A stretch of 64,000 bases of DNA. Source: Daejeonella rubra. GTDB taxonomy: Bacteria; Bacteroidota; Bacteroidia; Sphingobacteriales; Sphingobacteriaceae. The notes below the pieces were generated by a model that was given only the letters and a program-made list of their open reading frames with translations, was not told the origin of the DNA and did not search any database. The position numbers and the translations under genes were made by a program. The DNA lies in the NCBI RefSeq assembly GCF_900103545.1, contig NZ_FNHH01000017.1, positions 18,303-82,302 on the forward strand, written 5' to 3'. Of this stretch, positions 1-8,836 are shown in pieces. The first letter of the stretch is position 1. The number at the start of each line of letters is the position of its first letter.

Positions 1-2
1 AT

Positions 3-44
3 TATAGGTGGAATGAGGTCTGGAATCAGTTAAATGAATTTTAA
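3..44 (+). CDS. possible C-terminal end of a gene entering from the left
   Basis: One plus-strand frame is open from the window edge and stops with TAA, giving the tail RWNEVWNQLNEF. A bidirectional terminator follows about 30 bases later, which fits a gene end. Only about 13 codons are visible, so no family can be named and the frame could be spurious. Confidence 0.35.
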   Translation, partial: YRWNEVWNQLNEF

Positions 45-74
45 CGTTTTTTATTTGTTTAAGACAAACTGAAA

Positions 75-113
75 TAAAAAAACCTCCAATGGATTAGATT
101 GGAGGTTTTTTAT
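75..113. terminator. bidirectional intrinsic terminator
   Basis: A 10-bp perfect stem (81-90 with 98-107) is flanked by A-tracts on the left and T-tracts on the right, so it can end transcripts from either side. On the minus strand it lies just beyond the 3' end of tmRNA; on the plus strand it follows the partial reading frame at the window edge. Confidence 0.85.
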
Positions 114-118
114 GTTTG

Positions 119-484
119 TGGACCCGGAGAGATTCGAACTCTCGTCCAAACATGGGACAAATTATGCTTTCTACGTGCTTAGCTGTTGTTTAATTGTCGG
201 GAAGGGGAAGGTCAACCGCTCACCTGTACCTTCTTCCGTAGATGTCTTGTCTTGCCGGATTATCACACCATTAAACCCTGGCCAGTCCTGTTTTTCGATG
301 CCCCTGATGTCAGACTACAGAACAGAATCTGACGGAACAAAAGCTTACTTAATTCTAAATTAAGCAGCTAAGGCGTAGTTATTTTCGCCAACTGTGGTTT
401 GAAAGTTCAGATTTAAGCGCTAATACTTACAATGCGCTGCATGCTTACATACCTATCTCCACCCTGTCAATTCCGGTCGGGCCC
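119..484 (-). ncRNA. ssrA: transfer-messenger RNA (tmRNA)
   Basis: tmRNA rescues ribosomes stalled on broken mRNA and tags the nascent chain for proteolysis. Read on the minus strand, the 5' GGGCCCG (484-478) pairs with CGGGTCC near the 3' end (126-120), with one G-U, closing the tRNA-like acceptor stem. The T-arm is a 5-bp GAGAG/CTCTC stem around TTCGAAT. The tag reading frame runs 389 to 360 and encodes GENNYALAA followed by TAA, a typical Bacteroidota tag. The CCA end is not encoded (CAA follows the discriminator A). The ends are inferred from pairing and could shift by a base. A shared terminator lies just downstream. Confidence 0.95.
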
Positions 485-512
485 GGTATTATTTCTGGAA
501 TAAATACTAATA

Positions 513-520
513 CAAAGATA
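513..520 (-). promoter_or_regulatory. -7 promoter box of tmRNA
   Basis: The minus strand reads TATCTTTG, an exact match to the Bacteroidota -7 consensus TAnnTTTG, 28 bases before the mature 5' end of tmRNA. I see no good TTTG -33 box at the expected spacing, so this rests on the -7 element and its position alone. Transcripts starting here would need 5' trimming. Confidence 0.5.
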
Positions 521-549
521 CGAAATAGTGCTGATATCCTTGATATTAA

Positions 550-1749
550 TCAGTTTACTCTGCCGGGATAAACTTCTAAGGCTTTTTCCAGGCAGGTCAT
601 TGCTGCTTCCAAATCTTCTTTATTCAAAACGTATGCCAAACGAACTTCGTTCATTCCAGCGCCAGTTGTACTGTAAAAACCGGTTGCTGGTGCCATCATT
701 ACTGTCTGATTGTCATATTCAAACTCTTCCAGCATCCATTGGCAGAACTTATCTGAATTATCGATCGGGAACCTGGCTACCACATAAAAAGCACCACCGG
801 GGTTCGGACAGAAAACTCCATCTATGCTGTTTAATCTGCTCACCAATGTATCGCGGCGCATGGTGTATTCCTTATTAACTTTTTCGAAATAGCTGTCCGG
901 GGTATCAACTGCCGCAGTTGCTGCGATCTGTTCAACCATACCCGGACTAAGTCTCGCTTGTGCAAATTTTAATCCTGCAGCAATAACTTCCTTGTTTTTG
1001 GTGATCAGACATCCCAAACGGGCGCCGCATGCACTGTAACGTTTGGAAACTGTATCGAGAATGATCACATGCTGATCCAGTCCTTCAAGATGCATCGGCG
1101 AAATAAACTCCTTGCCATCATAACAGAACTCACGATAGGCTTCATCAGAAAACAGGAAGAGGTTATATTTCAGGCAGAGTTCTCTGAGGGCTTCAAGTTC
1201 TTGTTTTGAGTACAGGTATCCGGTTGGATTATTCGGATTACAGATGATAATAGCCTTTGTTTTTGGAGTGATCAGTTTCTCAAACTCGCTGATTTCCGGC
1301 AAGGCAAAGCCATTTTCAATATGGGATAGAATAGGTTTAACCACGACATTGCTCATGCAGGCAAAACCATTGTAATTAGCATAGAAAGGTTCCGGAATAA
1401 TGATTTCATCGCCTTCATTTACGCATGCCTGCATCGCAATTGTAATGGCTTCGGATCCTCCAACTGTGACCAGTATTTGTGAAGGGTCAATATTATAGTT
1501 TAGTTTATTGTAATATTCAGTCAGTTTTGTACGATAAGCGAGGGTTCCTTCAGATGGAGTATAGGCCCAAACGGTAAAATCTATATTTTTTATGGCATTC
1601 AGCATCCCTTCGGGTGTCTCAATGTCTGGCTGGCCGATATTTAAATGATAAACCTTCTTACCCTGACTTTTTGCTTTGTCTGCAAATGGGGTTAGTTTAC
1701 GGATAGGGGAGGCGGGCATTTGCCGGCCTTTGCTTGAAATTTCTGGCAT
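550..1749 (-). CDS. class I/II PLP-dependent aminotransferase (aspartate/aromatic type)
   Basis: The 399-residue protein has the full fold-type I aminotransferase signature: NPNNPTG at 171-177, the PLP-ring aspartate D202 in SDEAYRE, the Schiff-base lysine K236 in DTVSKRYS and the substrate-binding arginine region near R244. Length fits the Ib aspartate aminotransferase group. Its place beside shikimate and phenylalanine genes suggests it may also transaminate aromatic keto acids, which is inference. TATTTTTG ends four bases before the ATG, so the mRNA may be leaderless. That same T-rich stretch is the tail of the terminator of the upstream DUF1573 gene. Confidence 0.88.
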   Translation of the reverse strand: MPEISSKGRQMPASPIRKLTPFADKAKSQGKKVYHLNIGQPDIETPEGMLNAIKNIDFTVWAYTPSEGTLAYRTKLTEYYNKLNYNIDPSQILVTVGGSEAITIAMQACVNEGDEIIIPEPFYANYNGFACMSNVVVKPILSHIENGFALPEISEFEKLITPKTKAIIICNPNNPTGYLYSKQELEALRELCLKYNLFLFSDEAYREFCYDGKEFISPMHLEGLDQHVIILDTVSKRYSACGARLGCLITKNKEVIAAGLKFAQARLSPGMVEQIAATAAVDTPDSYFEKVNKEYTMRRDTLVSRLNSIDGVFCPNPGGAFYVVARFPIDNSDKFCQWMLEEFEYDNQTVMMAPATGFYSTTGAGMNEVRLAYVLNKEDLEAAMTCLEKALEVYPGRVN

Positions 1750-1760
1750 GCAGCAAAAAT

Positions 1761-1790
1761 AAAAAAACCTCTCCGTTTGGGAGAGGCTTT
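1761..1790 (-). terminator. intrinsic terminator after the DUF1573 gene
   Basis: On the minus strand a GCCTCTCC/GGAGAGG-type stem with a short loop is followed by a run of seven T. It lies 25 bases after the stop of the DUF1573 gene and just before the aminotransferase start, whose -7-like box overlaps the T-tract. Confidence 0.8.
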
Positions 1791-1814
1791 ATCATAAATA
1801 TTTACGATTTTATT

Positions 1815-2207
1815 TTAATTGCCAGCTGGCACTACTTCGCCTTTAATATAAAGCATTTTGCTTGGTGTGCGTGCATTTGATTTGATGGTTACTGCCTTTG
1901 TGAAACCTGCTTGTACCGCTGCTGCATTAAATGTAACAGTGATTATTCCTTTTTCACCTTTTAAAACTGGTTTTGTGGTAAATTTAGGGACAGTACATCC
2001 ACATGTGGATTCAATATTAGAAATGATCAAAGGAGCATCTCCAGTGTTGGTAAAGATAAAATCAACGCTTACAGGTTTGCCTGCAGGAACTTTTCCGAAG
2101 TCATGAGTTTCTTTCTCAAATTTGAATTCCGGTTTATTTTCAGTCTGCATTGCGGTAAAAACGATGAAGCCTGTTATCACCGCAATTAAGCTAAATATTT
2201 TTTTCAT
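1815..2207 (-). CDS. secreted DUF1573 family protein
   Basis: About 130 residues. I start it at the methionine of MKKIFSLIAVITG because that gives a clean signal peptide; the longer frame (to 2252) adds 15 residues without signal character. The mature part is an Ig-like beta fold with the DUF1573 hallmarks THDFGKVPAG, FTNTGDAPL and a conserved Cys-Gly-Cys (STCGCTVP). Function is not established; the family is common in the Bacteroidota envelope. It has its own terminator, so it is probably monocistronic. Confidence 0.85.
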   Translation of the reverse strand: MKKIFSLIAVITGFIVFTAMQTENKPEFKFEKETHDFGKVPAGKPVSVDFIFTNTGDAPLIISNIESTCGCTVPKFTTKPVLKGEKGIITVTFNAAAVQAGFTKAVTIKSNARTPSKMLYIKGEVVPAGN

Positions 2208-2392
2208 TTTTTTTAAATTATTGTAAACTGAATACATTATTCCAAATATCATTCCAAATCAGGTAATTAAATCTTTTTTTGGAATAGTCAAATGCAATAA
2301 TTTGGTAAAATCATATTAAAACAGATTATTATTTTGTCTCCGGATTATCAATTCCTCAGGGCTTTTCTTATTTTTGGCCATAAAGCAAATTT

Positions 2393-4810
2393 ATGAGAGG
2401 AACCCAAGTGACAGATAATATTTTGCCGGAACAGGAAGAATTAAGCTTTGATGATTTCAAAAGCATTATCATTAGTGATTATAAGATCGCTTATGAAAGC
2501 AGACAAGCTAGTCTTTTAGGTCGTAAGGAAGTTCTTACCGGGAAAGCTAAATTCGGGATCTTTGGGGATGGAAAAGAAGTAGCTCAGCTAGCTTTGGCTA
2601 AGGCTTTTAAAGCTGGCGACTGGCGTTCAGGCTATTACCGCGATCAAACCTTTATGCTTGCAGCAGGCATGCTTACAATGCCTGAATTCTTTGCTCAGCT
2701 ATACGCAAACACAGATACTGATGCTGATCCCGGATCTGGGGGAAGGCAAATGAATTGCCATTTTGCTACCCGTCTTCTTGATGAGCATGGTAACTGGATG
2801 GATAATACAAAAACAAAAAATTCTTCGGCTGATATATCACCCACAGGCGGGCAAATGGGCCGTCTGGTTGGTTTGGCACTTGCTTCGAAATTGTTCAGGA
2901 ATAATTCTGAACTGGAATATTTAAAGAATTTCTCTGTAAACGGAAATGAGGTTGCCTTTGGAACCATAGGCAATGCATCAACCTCTGAGGGGATATTTTT
3001 CGAGTCGGTTAATGCTGCAGGAGTACTTCAGATCCCTATGGCTATTTCAATCTGGGATGATGCTTACGGAATTTCTGTTCCGGCAGAATATCAGACCACA
3101 AAACAGGACATATCAGAAATTCTTAAAGGCTTTCAGCGTGATGAAAAGGGAGAGGGATATGAGATCTTCAAAGTGAGAGGCTGGGATTATCCGGGTTTAT
3201 GTGAGACCTATGAAAAAGCAATAAAGATTTGTCGTGATCAGCATATACCTGTCATGATCCATGTTACAGAAATGACTCAGCCACAGGGGCATTCAACTTC
3301 TGGTTCACATGAACGCTATAAAGACAAGGCAAGGATTGCCTGGGAAGTAGAATACGACTGCATGCTTCAGATGAGGAAATGGATGATCGAGTCGGCGATA
3401 TCTACTGAAGAAGAATTAACTGAGATTGAAATTACTGCAAAAGCATACATACGCGACTGTCAGAAAAAAGCATGGGCCGATTTTAATTCGTTGATGAAGT
3501 CTGAGCTTGAAGCCGTTGTTGAAATAATACAGGGCACCAATGATCAGGAGCTTATAAATGCTGCAAATGCATTAAAGGCAAGTGTTGATCCATCCCGTAA
3601 GGATGTTACAGGAATGGTGAGGCATGCTATAAGGATGCTTAGGAATGACCATTCAGAGGCAAAACAAGAATTGCAAAATTGGTATCAGCAACAGCATGAT
3701 TCCAATTTTGAACGATATAACTCTAAACTTTTTACCGGTTCACTTGAATCACCGTTAAATGTTAAGGCAATATTGCCTGAATATAATGATGATTCAAAAG
3801 TGGTTGATGGCAGAGAAATCCTGAATGCATGTTTTGATTCCAATTTCTCCCGGGATGCACGCATACTTGCTTTTGGTGAAGATGTGGGCGCTATCGGGGA
3901 TGTGAATCAGGGCTTCGCCGGACTTCAGGCTAAATATGGAAAAAGGAGGATCACCGATACAGGGATCCGTGAAATGACGATTGTTGGTCAGGGTATCGGA
4001 CTTGCAATGCGTGGTTTACGGCCAATTGCAGAGATCCAGTATCTGGATTATTTACTTTTTGCATTGAATATTTTGAGCGATGATCTCGCTACTTTGAGTT
4101 ACCGTACAAAGGGAAGGCAAAAAGCTCCCTTGATCGTTCGAACACGTGGTCATCGTTTGGAAGGGATCTGGCATTCAGGATCTCCGATGGGTGTGATCAT
4201 TAATTCATTGAGAGGAGTTCATGTTTGTGTTCCTAGAAATATGACACAGGCAGCAGGAATGTACAATACACTGCTTAGAGGTGATGAACCTGCCCTGGTC
4301 ATTGAATGTCTTAACGGTTACAGACTCAAGGAAAAATTGCCGTCAAATATTGGCGAATTTACTGTTGAATTAGGCAAGGCCGAGATCATTCGTGAAGGTT
4401 CTGATATGACCATAGTTTCTTATGGATCAACATTAAGGATCGTTGAACAGGCGGCAGAAGAGCTCGAAAAAATGGGTATAAACGTCGAAATTGTTGACCC
4501 GCAGACCTTCCTTCCATTTGATCTGGATAACCTTTGTTCGCAATCATTGCGAAAAACCAGCAAGCTGCTCGTTGTTGGTGAAGATGTTCCGGGTGGTTCA
4601 TCGGCATTTATTTTGCAGCAGGTTCTGGAAGGTCAGAATGGCTACCAATATCTGGATGGAAAACCAAGAACGTTAACCGGTAAACCACACCGTACTCCCT
4701 ATGGTTCGGATGGGGATTATTTCAGTAAGCCTTCAGTAGATGATGTGATTGAGATGGTTTATGAAATGATGAACGAAAGTGCTCCGGATAAGTTTCCGAA
4801 ATTGTTTTAA
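2393..4810 (+). CDS. fused alpha/beta E1 component of a 2-oxoacid dehydrogenase
   Basis: The 805-residue protein joins the E1 alpha half (about 1-400, with SGGRQMNCHF near 115-124 and the ThDP region GTIGNASTSEG near 190-200) to the E1 beta half (about 465-790, with AFGEDVG, DTGIREMTIVGQ and VVGEDVPGGSS). This thiamine diphosphate enzyme decarboxylates a 2-oxoacid, probably pyruvate or a branched-chain keto acid, and passes the acyl group to a lipoyl E2. Single-chain fusions are common in Bacteroidota. No E2 or E3 gene lies nearby, so the substrate cannot be told. A GTG at 2408 preceded by GAGAGG is an alternative start. Confidence 0.85.
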   Translation: MRGTQVTDNILPEQEELSFDDFKSIIISDYKIAYESRQASLLGRKEVLTGKAKFGIFGDGKEVAQLALAKAFKAGDWRSGYYRDQTFMLAAGMLTMPEFFAQLYANTDTDADPGSGGRQMNCHFATRLLDEHGNWMDNTKTKNSSADISPTGGQMGRLVGLALASKLFRNNSELEYLKNFSVNGNEVAFGTIGNASTSEGIFFESVNAAGVLQIPMAISIWDDAYGISVPAEYQTTKQDISEILKGFQRDEKGEGYEIFKVRGWDYPGLCETYEKAIKICRDQHIPVMIHVTEMTQPQGHSTSGSHERYKDKARIAWEVEYDCMLQMRKWMIESAISTEEELTEIEITAKAYIRDCQKKAWADFNSLMKSELEAVVEIIQGTNDQELINAANALKASVDPSRKDVTGMVRHAIRMLRNDHSEAKQELQNWYQQQHDSNFERYNSKLFTGSLESPLNVKAILPEYNDDSKVVDGREILNACFDSNFSRDARILAFGEDVGAIGDVNQGFAGLQAKYGKRRITDTGIREMTIVGQGIGLAMRGLRPIAEIQYLDYLLFALNILSDDLATLSYRTKGRQKAPLIVRTRGHRLEGIWHSGSPMGVIINSLRGVHVCVPRNMTQAAGMYNTLLRGDEPALVIECLNGYRLKEKLPSNIGEFTVELGKAEIIREGSDMTIVSYGSTLRIVEQAAEELEKMGINVEIVDPQTFLPFDLDNLCSQSLRKTSKLLVVGEDVPGGSSAFILQQVLEGQNGYQYLDGKPRTLTGKPHRTPYGSDGDYFSKPSVDDVIEMVYEMMNESAPDKFPKLF

Positions 4811-4837
4811 GCTAAAACCCAGAATACTTATACCTGT

Positions 4838-5158
4838 GCAAACTTTAATGTAAGGTGCTTTTGACAGGTGGAAAATCTCATGCCTAAGGGCAGTTGATTA
4901 TTAAAGTCAAAGGTGAATTCATTGCAACAGATTTCTCCGTCGTGCCTCCTGCGAAATGACGACCCTATTAACGTCATTTCGAAAACCTATGCTAATTTTA
5001 ACTTGTAAGGTGTTTCGGAGAGGCTGAGAAATCTCATGCCTAAGGGCTTTGTTTAGAGTCAAAGGTAGATTTCATTGCAACAGATTTCTCTTCGTACCTC
5101 ATCGAAATGACGATGTGTTTAGTTGCATCAGATTACTCAATTGTTCCTCCTTCGAAAC
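4838..5158. repeat. two and a half copies of a dispersed intergenic repeat
   Basis: Two units (about 4838-4963 and 4990-5115) share ordered blocks: ATCTCATGCCTAAGGGC, AGTCAAAGGT, ATTGCAACAGATTTCTC and CGAAATGACGA. A third truncated copy (GTTGCATCAGATTACTC, then CCTTCGAAAC) runs to 5158. The fragment ACGTCATTTCGAAA at 4971-4984 is an inverted piece of the last block. The whole 354-base gap between the E1 gene and aroC consists of these repeats. Confidence 0.75.
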
Positions 5159-5164
5159 AGGTAC

Positions 5165-6268
5165 TTAAAGCCTGATCACCCTGTTTCTTAGCAAATGATC
5201 TGCAAGCACAAGCGCAGCCATAGCCTCCACAATGGCAACGGCACGGGGAACAACACAAGGATCATGTCTGCCTTTTCCTTGTACATTTGAAGCATTTCCC
5301 GAAGAATCCAGGCTTTGTTGATTTTGCATGATCGTTGCTACCGGTTTGAATGCAACCCGAAAAGTAATATCCATTCCGTTTGAAATTCCACCCTGTATTC
5401 CGCCCGAATAATTAGTGACAGTTTTGAAATTTTCCGACACTTTACCATCTGCAGGTGGAATGAAAAGATCATTATGTTCAGAACCTCTCATCTCAGATCC
5501 TTCAAAACCGGATCCGTAATCGAAACCATGAACTGCATTAATACTTAACATGGCTTTACCCAGATCAGCGTGAAGTTTATCGAAAACCGGCTCTCCCAAT
5601 CCGACAGGGCAATTTTTAACAATGCATGATATTTTACCGCCAACGGTGTCACCTTCTTTTCGGATGCCGTCAATAAGCTCGATCATTTCATTTGCTGTGG
5701 CAGGATCAGCACATCGAACGATATTGCTTTCCCTGATCTCGAGCAGTTCAGAAACTGAATTAAGCGTTAAATGGGGCGCATCAATTTTACCAACAGCAGA
5801 AACATGTCCGAAAATTTCAATGCCATTATGAGCTAATAAGAGCTTTGCGATTGCTCCTGCTGCTACTCTAGCGGCAGTTTCCCGGGCAGAAGATCTTCCT
5901 CCGCCACGGTGGTCACGGTGACCGTATTTTGCATCGTAGGTATAATCAGCATGTGATGGACGGTATGCATCTTTAATATGCGAATAATCCTTTGACCGCT
6001 GATCTTCATTAGGAATGATCATTGCAATCGGAGTTCCGGTTGTTTTTCCTTCAAACACCCCCGAAAGTATCTGAACGGTATCGCTTTCTTTTCTCTGGGT
6101 TGTGATCTTGGACTGTCCCGGTTTACGCTTATCCAGCTCGGCCTGTATGAAATCCATATCAATATCCAAATTTGAGGGACAACCATCAATGATCACACCT
6201 ATTGCTTCACCATGTGATTCTCCAAAAGTAGTGATACGGAATAATTGACCGAATGAATTGCCTGCCAT
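5165..6268 (-). CDS. aroC: chorismate synthase
   Basis: Chorismate synthase turns EPSP into chorismate, the last shikimate-pathway step, using reduced FMN. The 367-residue protein shows the first signature (GESHGEAIGVIIDGCP near the N terminus), the central HRGGGRSSARETAARVAAG block and the C-terminal RHDPCVVPRAVAIVEAM block. It lies downstream of aroA on the same strand but is separated by a 130-base gap holding a repeat, so it may be transcribed with the pheA operon or from its own promoter. Confidence 0.96.
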   Translation of the reverse strand: MAGNSFGQLFRITTFGESHGEAIGVIIDGCPSNLDIDMDFIQAELDKRKPGQSKITTQRKESDTVQILSGVFEGKTTGTPIAMIIPNEDQRSKDYSHIKDAYRPSHADYTYDAKYGHRDHRGGGRSSARETAARVAAGAIAKLLLAHNGIEIFGHVSAVGKIDAPHLTLNSVSELLEIRESNIVRCADPATANEMIELIDGIRKEGDTVGGKISCIVKNCPVGLGEPVFDKLHADLGKAMLSINAVHGFDYGSGFEGSEMRGSEHNDLFIPPADGKVSENFKTVTNYSGGIQGGISNGMDITFRVAFKPVATIMQNQQSLDSSGNASNVQGKGRHDPCVVPRAVAIVEAMAALVLADHLLRNRVIRL

Positions 6269-6405
6269 GTTGAGTTTTGAGTTATAGGTTTTAAGTTATA
6301 GGTTGTAAGTTTTAAGTTGTAGGTTTTAAGTTTTACGTACAAAAATATCTACTAATCTAAAGTGAAATAGATGTATCTAAGTACTAATTACTAACTACTC
6401 AATAC
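6269..6405. repeat. degenerate simple repeat with a palindromic partner arm
   Basis: From 6271 to 6336 the plus strand repeats units like TTTTAAGTTATAGG every 14-16 bases. The stretch 6376-6404 (ACTAATTACTAACTACTCAATAC) read on the other strand gives GAGTATTGAGTAGTTAGTAATTAG, which resembles the first arm (GAGTTTTGAGTTATAGG). RNA from this gap could therefore fold into a long imperfect hairpin. The right arm touches the end of aroA. Confidence 0.6.
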
Positions 6406-7655
6406 TCTATTTTAAATCCAGCTATTTCAAGATGTTTCCAGAAGTCGGGATATGATTTTTCAACAACTAAATGATCTTCAATTTCAAGTTCAGGCATAAC
6501 CAAAGCCAGTGGAGCAAAGGCCATGGCCATACGATGGTCATCGTAGGTACTGATGCTTATTTTCCTGCTCAGATCTAGTCCGGAACAATCCAGTTTATAC
6601 GTTTGATTCTTTTCAATGAGTTTAACACCGATCTTTGCAAGCTCTGTTTGCAAGGCATTTACACGGTCTGTTTCCTTGATCTTGAGGGTCTCCAATCCGG
6701 TAAATAGTGCATCATGACCAAGGGCTGCACAGCAAACAATGACAGTTTGTGCCAGATCCGGACATTCTTTAAAATCAAAGATCTTGCGCTCAAGTTTCTT
6801 CGCTTCCTTTATGAGGTAAACTCCGCCATCTTTGAACTGCGATGTAATACCAAAATTAGCCATGATCTCAGTAATCTTACTGTCTCCCTGCAGGCTATAT
6901 CCATTCAATCCCGGAAGGAATAGACTAGCTTCTTCAGATAATGCAGCGATGGCGTACCAGTATGATGCAGCGCTCCAGTCTGGTTCAACACTAATTTCTG
7001 CTTTGTTGAACGGCTGATTAGAAATGCTGATCTCGTTATCAGTCCAGCTATGTCTGATACCTGCCTGTTCCATCATCGCCAGAGTCATTTCAACATAAGG
7101 CTTCGAGGTCAGCTCCCCATCAATGATCAGTTTTAAGCCCTGATCCAGTTTTGGAGCTATGAGTAATAAGGCAGAAATATACTGACTGCTGATATTGCCT
7201 TTGATTTTTACCTGATCAGTTTTTTGCTTCAGTGGTCCTCTGATCTTTAAAGGAGGAAAGCCTTCTTTCTCAGTATATTCTATGTCGGCACCCAGGCTTT
7301 TTAAAGCGTCTACCAAAATTCCAATCGGGCGTTGTTTCATACGCTCAGAACCAGTTAGAATTATTTCCCCGTTCTGAAGGGTATAAAATGCACTTAAAAA
7401 ACGCATAGCAGTACCTGCAGGACCGATATTTATCTCCTTAGGCTGAACAGTTAAAGATTGCGTGTTAGCGGTCTGCAGAATATTTTTTAAAGTAACAGTG
7501 TCTGCAGCCTCAGAAACATTCAACACCTGAACTGCACCTTCACTCAATGCCTCCATGATCAAAGCGCGGTTACTTTCGCTTTTTGATCCCGTAAGGTTGA
7601 TGGTGCAATTCAGATGTTTCTGCGCAGATGAAATTTTTATGCTTTTAGAACTCAT
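6399..7655 (-). CDS. aroA: 3-phosphoshikimate 1-carboxyvinyltransferase (EPSP synthase)
   Basis: EPSP synthase transfers the enolpyruvyl group of PEP to shikimate-3-phosphate. The 418-residue protein has the substrate-binding GSKSESNRALI (23-33), GPAGTAMRF, KGNISSQYISALLL, PDWSAASYWY, KETDRVNAL and DDHRMAMAFAP motifs, in order. It starts five bases after the DAHP synthase/chorismate mutase stop, so the two are clearly co-transcribed under the pheA leader. Confidence 0.96.
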   Translation of the reverse strand: MSSKSIKISSAQKHLNCTINLTGSKSESNRALIMEALSEGAVQVLNVSEAADTVTLKNILQTANTQSLTVQPKEINIGPAGTAMRFLSAFYTLQNGEIILTGSERMKQRPIGILVDALKSLGADIEYTEKEGFPPLKIRGPLKQKTDQVKIKGNISSQYISALLLIAPKLDQGLKLIIDGELTSKPYVEMTLAMMEQAGIRHSWTDNEISISNQPFNKAEISVEPDWSAASYWYAIAALSEEASLFLPGLNGYSLQGDSKITEIMANFGITSQFKDGGVYLIKEAKKLERKIFDFKECPDLAQTVIVCCAALGHDALFTGLETLKIKETDRVNALQTELAKIGVKLIEKNQTYKLDCSGLDLSRKISISTYDDHRMAMAFAPLALVMPELEIEDHLVVEKSYPDFWKHLEIAGFKIEY

Positions 7656-7660
7656 TTTTA

Positions 7661-8761
7661 TTAAGCATCTTTTTTATCATTCATGATCTCGGTCTGCTTA
7701 CGGATCGATTCGCTGTGAATTAGTTCCAATAATTTACCTGTAAAGTTCAGGTCAAGTTTTAAAGCACTTGCAAATGCACTGCGTTTATTCATGATCTGAT
7801 CCCAACGGTTAACCTGAAGAATAGTTACGCCATTATCACGTTTGTATTCTCCGATCTTCTGAACGATCTGCATTCTTTCAGCAATTTTCTGAATGATCTG
7901 ATCATCGATCTTGTCAATATTTGTACGGAGGTCGGCAAGTTTATCAGTAAAATCTTTATCCTTGATCTCAGGCTTGCGCAGAGTAAGAAGATCCATTAAT
8001 TCTGATAAAGCTGCTGGTGTTACCTGTTGTTTTGCATCAGTCCATGCAACAGATGGGTCAAGGTGCGACTCGATCATTAATCCCTGCATATCCAGATCCA
8101 GTGCTTTTTGAGCTACATATTGAATCAATTCACGATTTCCGCAGATATGACTCGGGTCATTGATAATAGGAAGATCGGGAGCTAAGGTTTTAAGCTGAAT
8201 AGCTAATTCCCACATAGGTTCATTTCTGAAGGCTGTTTTTTCGTAGGATGAAAAACCTCTGTGTATTGCACCAAGTTTAGTAATTCCTGCATTGTTGATA
8301 CGTTCCAATGCTCCGATCCATAACTGAATATCAGGATTAACCGGATTTTTTACCAAAACAGGGATGTCTACACCTTTCAAAGCATCAGCAATTTCCTGAA
8401 CAGTGAATGGATTTACTGTAGAACGGGCACCAACCCAAAGAATATCTACTCCAGCAGCTAAAGCCTCTTCTACATGCTTTGCAGTAGCAACTTCTACAGC
8501 TGTAGGTAATCCGGTTTCTTCTTTAGCTCTTTTTAACCAGGTTAATCCGATGCTTCCGACACCTTCAAATTCTCCCGGACGGGTACGTGGTTTCCAGATT
8601 CCTGCTCTTAAGACAGAAACTTTGCCTGTTTTTGCCAATAAATGGGCAGTTGCCAATAATTGATCTTCAGTTTCTGCACTGCATGGTCCTGCAATTAAAA
8701 GAGGCTCATTTTTAATCTCCAACCAGGTATTTAATGGCTGTAATTTTAGATTTAATTTCAT
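7661..8761 (-). CDS. bifunctional DAHP synthase / chorismate mutase
   Basis: Residues 1 to about 255 form a type I DAHP synthase barrel of the KDO8P-synthase-like subgroup, with AGPCSAE (24-30), LRAGIWKPRTRPGEFEG, KNPVNPD, GAIHRGFSSYE and NDPSHICG metal and substrate residues. Residues about 265-355 are an all-helical AroQ chorismate mutase (LRTNIDKIDDQIIQKIAER, KIGEYKRD). The order DAHP synthase then AroQ is known from Bacteroidota, where the mutase part also serves feedback control. The protein both starts the shikimate pathway and converts chorismate to prephenate, the substrate of the adjacent pheA product. Confidence 0.94.
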   Translation of the reverse strand: MKLNLKLQPLNTWLEIKNEPLLIAGPCSAETEDQLLATAHLLAKTGKVSVLRAGIWKPRTRPGEFEGVGSIGLTWLKRAKEETGLPTAVEVATAKHVEEALAAGVDILWVGARSTVNPFTVQEIADALKGVDIPVLVKNPVNPDIQLWIGALERINNAGITKLGAIHRGFSSYEKTAFRNEPMWELAIQLKTLAPDLPIINDPSHICGNRELIQYVAQKALDLDMQGLMIESHLDPSVAWTDAKQQVTPAALSELMDLLTLRKPEIKDKDFTDKLADLRTNIDKIDDQIIQKIAERMQIVQKIGEYKRDNGVTILQVNRWDQIMNKRSAFASALKLDLNFTGKLLELIHSESIRKQTEIMNDKKDA

Positions 8762-8836
8762 TTTGATAATTTGATTTTTTCCGGCTTTAATCCCGGGTTT
8801 TTAAGGTTTTTGTTTTTAATTTATTGGGGGTTCAGG

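Noticed and set aside
528..878. 116-codon plus-strand frame over the aminotransferase
   Set aside because: It is antisense to a gene with all catalytic motifs and has no protein-family character.
1858..2106. 82-codon plus frame opposite the DUF1573 gene
   Set aside because: It is a shadow of the conserved minus-strand protein.
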